Below are positions 6,723 through 7,650 of a stretch of DNA of 7,650 nucleotides, in pieces. This DNA comes from an uncultured Fimbriimonadales bacterium (lineage in GTDB: Bacteria; Armatimonadota; Fimbriimonadia; Fimbriimonadales; GBS-DC). Both the position numbers and the translations under genes were made by a program. The stretch covers positions 1-7,650 of the forward strand of contig CALAMM010000127.1 of assembly GCA_937925775.1 (NCBI GenBank), in the 5' to 3' direction. The notes beneath the pieces were generated by a model. It saw only the letters and a program-made list of their open reading frames with translations, did not search any database and was not told the DNA's origin. How positions within the stretch are numbered: position 1 is the first letter of the stretch; every line of letters starts with the position of its first letter.

Positions 6723-6737
6723 GAGATTCGAACGACA

Positions 6738-6747
6738 AATCGCGATT
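6738..6747. repeat. 10-bp perfect palindrome in divergent intergenic region
   Basis: AATCGCGATT is exactly self-complementary. It lies 12 nt upstream of the sigma-28 -35 element on the plus strand and 15 nt upstream of the GTG of the minus-strand decarboxylase gene. A half-site pair for a dimeric regulator is possible, but a 10-bp palindrome can arise by chance in such DNA. No other copy was noticed in the window. Confidence 0.3.
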
Positions 6748-6759
6748 CCTGCAGCCCCC

Positions 6760-6787
6760 TAAAGAACTCGAGTACCGATGCCGATAA
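6760..6787 (+). promoter_or_regulatory. Sigma-28 (FliA/SigD-type) flagellar promoter
   Basis: TAAA (6760-6763, extended by G) and GCCGATAA (6780-6787) are separated by 16 nt. GCCGATAA is an exact match to the enterobacterial FliA -10 consensus, and TAAA matches the -35 core; the usual spacing is 14-16. Transcription should start about 6-8 nt after the -10, near 6794, giving a leader of about 40 nt before the flagellin ATG at 6836. The match and the downstream flagellin support each other strongly. Confidence 0.88.
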
Positions 6788-6821
6788 TAGCCACAGCAAA
6801 ATTGCGGAGCATCTACCCAAC

Positions 6822-6828
6822 AGGGGGT
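6822..6828 (+). promoter_or_regulatory. Shine-Dalgarno of the flagellin gene
   Basis: AGGGGGT differs from AGGAGGT at one base and ends 7 nt before the ATG at 6836. It supports this start over the ATG at 6831, which is in another frame and stops after two codons. Confidence 0.65.
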
Positions 6829-6835
6829 CAATGGA

Positions 6836-7650
6836 ATGAGTCTGCGGATTAACACGAACATCCAGTCGCAGAACGCGCTGCGGAATGTAAGCCTCACTTC
6901 AGATCTGATGGGGCGCACGATTGAACGGCTGGCGTCAGGGTTGCGCGTGAACCGCGCTGCGGACGACCCTGCGGGCTTAATCATCTCGGAGAACCTGCGC
7001 GCCCAGATTGCAGGGCTCCAGCAAGCCGTGAACAACGCGCAGGACGCCGTGAACATGATTAAGACCGCTGAGGCTGCCCTCGACGAGGTGCATAACGCCC
7101 TGCGCACGATGCGCCAACTCGTGCTGCACGCTGCCAACACGGGTGTCAACGACTACGCCGCGCTCCAAGCAGACCAGACTCAAATCCGCGCCCTCATCGA
7201 CAGCATCAACCGCATCGCTGAGCAGACCTCCTTCGGCACTAAAAAACTGCTGGATGGCACTTCGGGCATCAGCGCTGCCGTCACGGACCCCACGCGCATT
7301 TCGGGGATCTTTATCGGAGGGCTGTTCAACAACTTCGCTACCGACAGTGGCGCGGTGACGCTACAGGTCACCACCGCTGCCACCCGCGCGACCATTATCG
7401 GCACGCGCACCTTTGCCGCTGGAACTACGCTGGCAAGCCTGCTCGGAACCCCCGCAGGGAATATCGTCATCAACGGCTACACCATCACGGCTGAGGCAAC
7501 GGAGACCATCGGAAGCTTCATCGACAAAATTAACGCGGTCTCCCATGTGACGGGCGTGGTGGCAAACTACAACGACTCGACACGCCAAATCGAGTTGCGC
7601 CACCGAGAGTACGGCTCGCAATTTCAAGTGAATCTCAACGATACCGTCGG
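6836..7650 (+). CDS. Flagellin, N-terminal part (3' truncated by window end)
   Basis: 271 complete codons are visible with no stop; the gene runs past the end. Flagellin is the filament subunit, exported by the flagellar type III apparatus and assembled outside the cell, so no signal peptide is expected and none is seen. Residues 1-140 are a canonical D0/D1 region: Arg-Ile-Asn-Thr-Asn (4-8), Glu-Arg-Leu-Ala-Ser-Gly-Leu-Arg-Val-Asn (30-39), Ala-Ala-Asp-Asp-Pro-Ala-Gly-Leu (41-48), Asn-Ala-Gln-Asp (67-70), Met-Arg-Gln-Leu (92-95) and Lys-Lys-Leu-Leu-Asp-Gly (136-141). The usual Phe-Asn-Gly before Lys-Lys is Phe-Gly-Thr here. After about residue 145 a variable domain begins. Residues 209-266 fit a flagellin hook-IN motif: Ile-Val-Ile-Asn-Gly-Tyr-Thr-Ile, then Phe-Ile-Asp-Lys-Ile-Asn-Ala-Val, then Gly-Val-Val-Ala-Asn. 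It is driven by the sigma-28 promoter at 6760-6787. FlgL is less likely given the D0/D1 sequence. The symbol (fliC, hag or other) cannot be chosen. Confidence 0.95.
   Translation, partial: MSLRINTNIQSQNALRNVSLTSDLMGRTIERLASGLRVNRAADDPAGLIISENLRAQIAGLQQAVNNAQDAVNMIKTAEAALDEVHNALRTMRQLVLHAANTGVNDYAALQADQTQIRALIDSINRIAEQTSFGTKKLLDGTSGISAAVTDPTRISGIFIGGLFNNFATDSGAVTLQVTTAATRATIIGTRTFAAGTTLASLLGTPAGNIVINGYTITAEATETIGSFIDKINAVSHVTGVVANYNDSTRQIELRHREYGSQFQVNLNDTV

Noticed and set aside
6723..6737. T-loop-like GTTCGAATC on the minus strand, suggesting a tRNA
   Set aside because: The flanking bases do not form the 5-bp T stem, and no acceptor, D or anticodon arms can be drawn around it.
6784..6789. 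TATTAT on the minus strand as a housekeeping -10 for the decarboxylase operon
   Set aside because: No TTGACA-like element lies at 16-18 nt; the nearest TTGACC is 36 nt away. The bases are better explained as part of the plus-strand sigma-28 -10.
6723..6835. Possible TPP riboswitch ahead of the thiamine-related operon
   Set aside because: The minus-strand leader has neither the CTGAGA nor the GATGAGG-type conserved segments, and there is little room for the full aptamer.
6610..7149. 179-codon minus-strand ORF spanning the divergent promoter and the flagellin start
   Set aside because: It runs antisense through the conserved flagellin D0/D1 codons and across the sigma-28 promoter; its translation shows no domain.

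Overview
The window comes from a GC-rich, flagellated, diderm bacterium. The evidence for an outer membrane is a 647-residue exported protein that reads as an LptD/OstA-like beta-barrel ending in an aromatic residue (Ala-Phe-Tyr). The evidence for flagella is the N-terminal part of a flagellin behind a textbook sigma-28 promoter. The mix of a FlgD-Ig-type secreted protein, an unusual LptD-like barrel and a sigma-28 flagellin would suit Armatimonadota (Fimbriimonadales-like) or a related deep-branching diderm lineage. That placement is inference from style only; no rRNA or marker gene is present.

Region 1 (about 3-3666, plus strand) is a cell-envelope block of three genes. It has the 3' part of a secreted protein with a C-terminal FlgD-like Ig domain, then a small exported protein that may have a CsgG/TolB-N-like fold and carries a hydrophobic C-terminal tail, then the LptD-like barrel with an N-terminal invasin-type Ig domain. 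A perfect 10-bp hairpin and a full-length Shine-Dalgarno sequence lie between the first two genes. The second and third genes are 5 nt apart and probably translationally coupled.

Region 2 (3709-6722, minus strand) is a metabolic operon transcribed toward region 1. Its first gene is a thiamine-diphosphate-dependent 2-oxo-acid decarboxylase-like enzyme of the benzoylformate decarboxylase family. Next is thiG (thiazole synthase), then a TenI/ThiE-family gene that overlaps thiG by an ATGA. ThiG makes the thiazole half of thiamine, the TenI/ThiE-like protein would act just after it, and the upstream enzyme uses the finished cofactor. No thiS, thiF, thiO or thiH is seen here. Both the decarboxylase-like protein and the TenI/ThiE-like protein depart from their families at known catalytic positions.

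Region 3 (6723-7650) is a short divergent intergenic region with a sigma-28-type promoter, a 10-bp palindrome and a ribosome-binding site. It leads into a plus-strand flagellin gene that runs off the window after 271 codons and already shows a hook-IN motif insertion. The convergent gap at 3667-3708 holds no clear terminator. I see no mobile element, CRISPR array, tRNA or rRNA. No wholly new system is evident; the most unusual items are the Ig/LptD-like architecture and the two enzymes with substituted catalytic residues.
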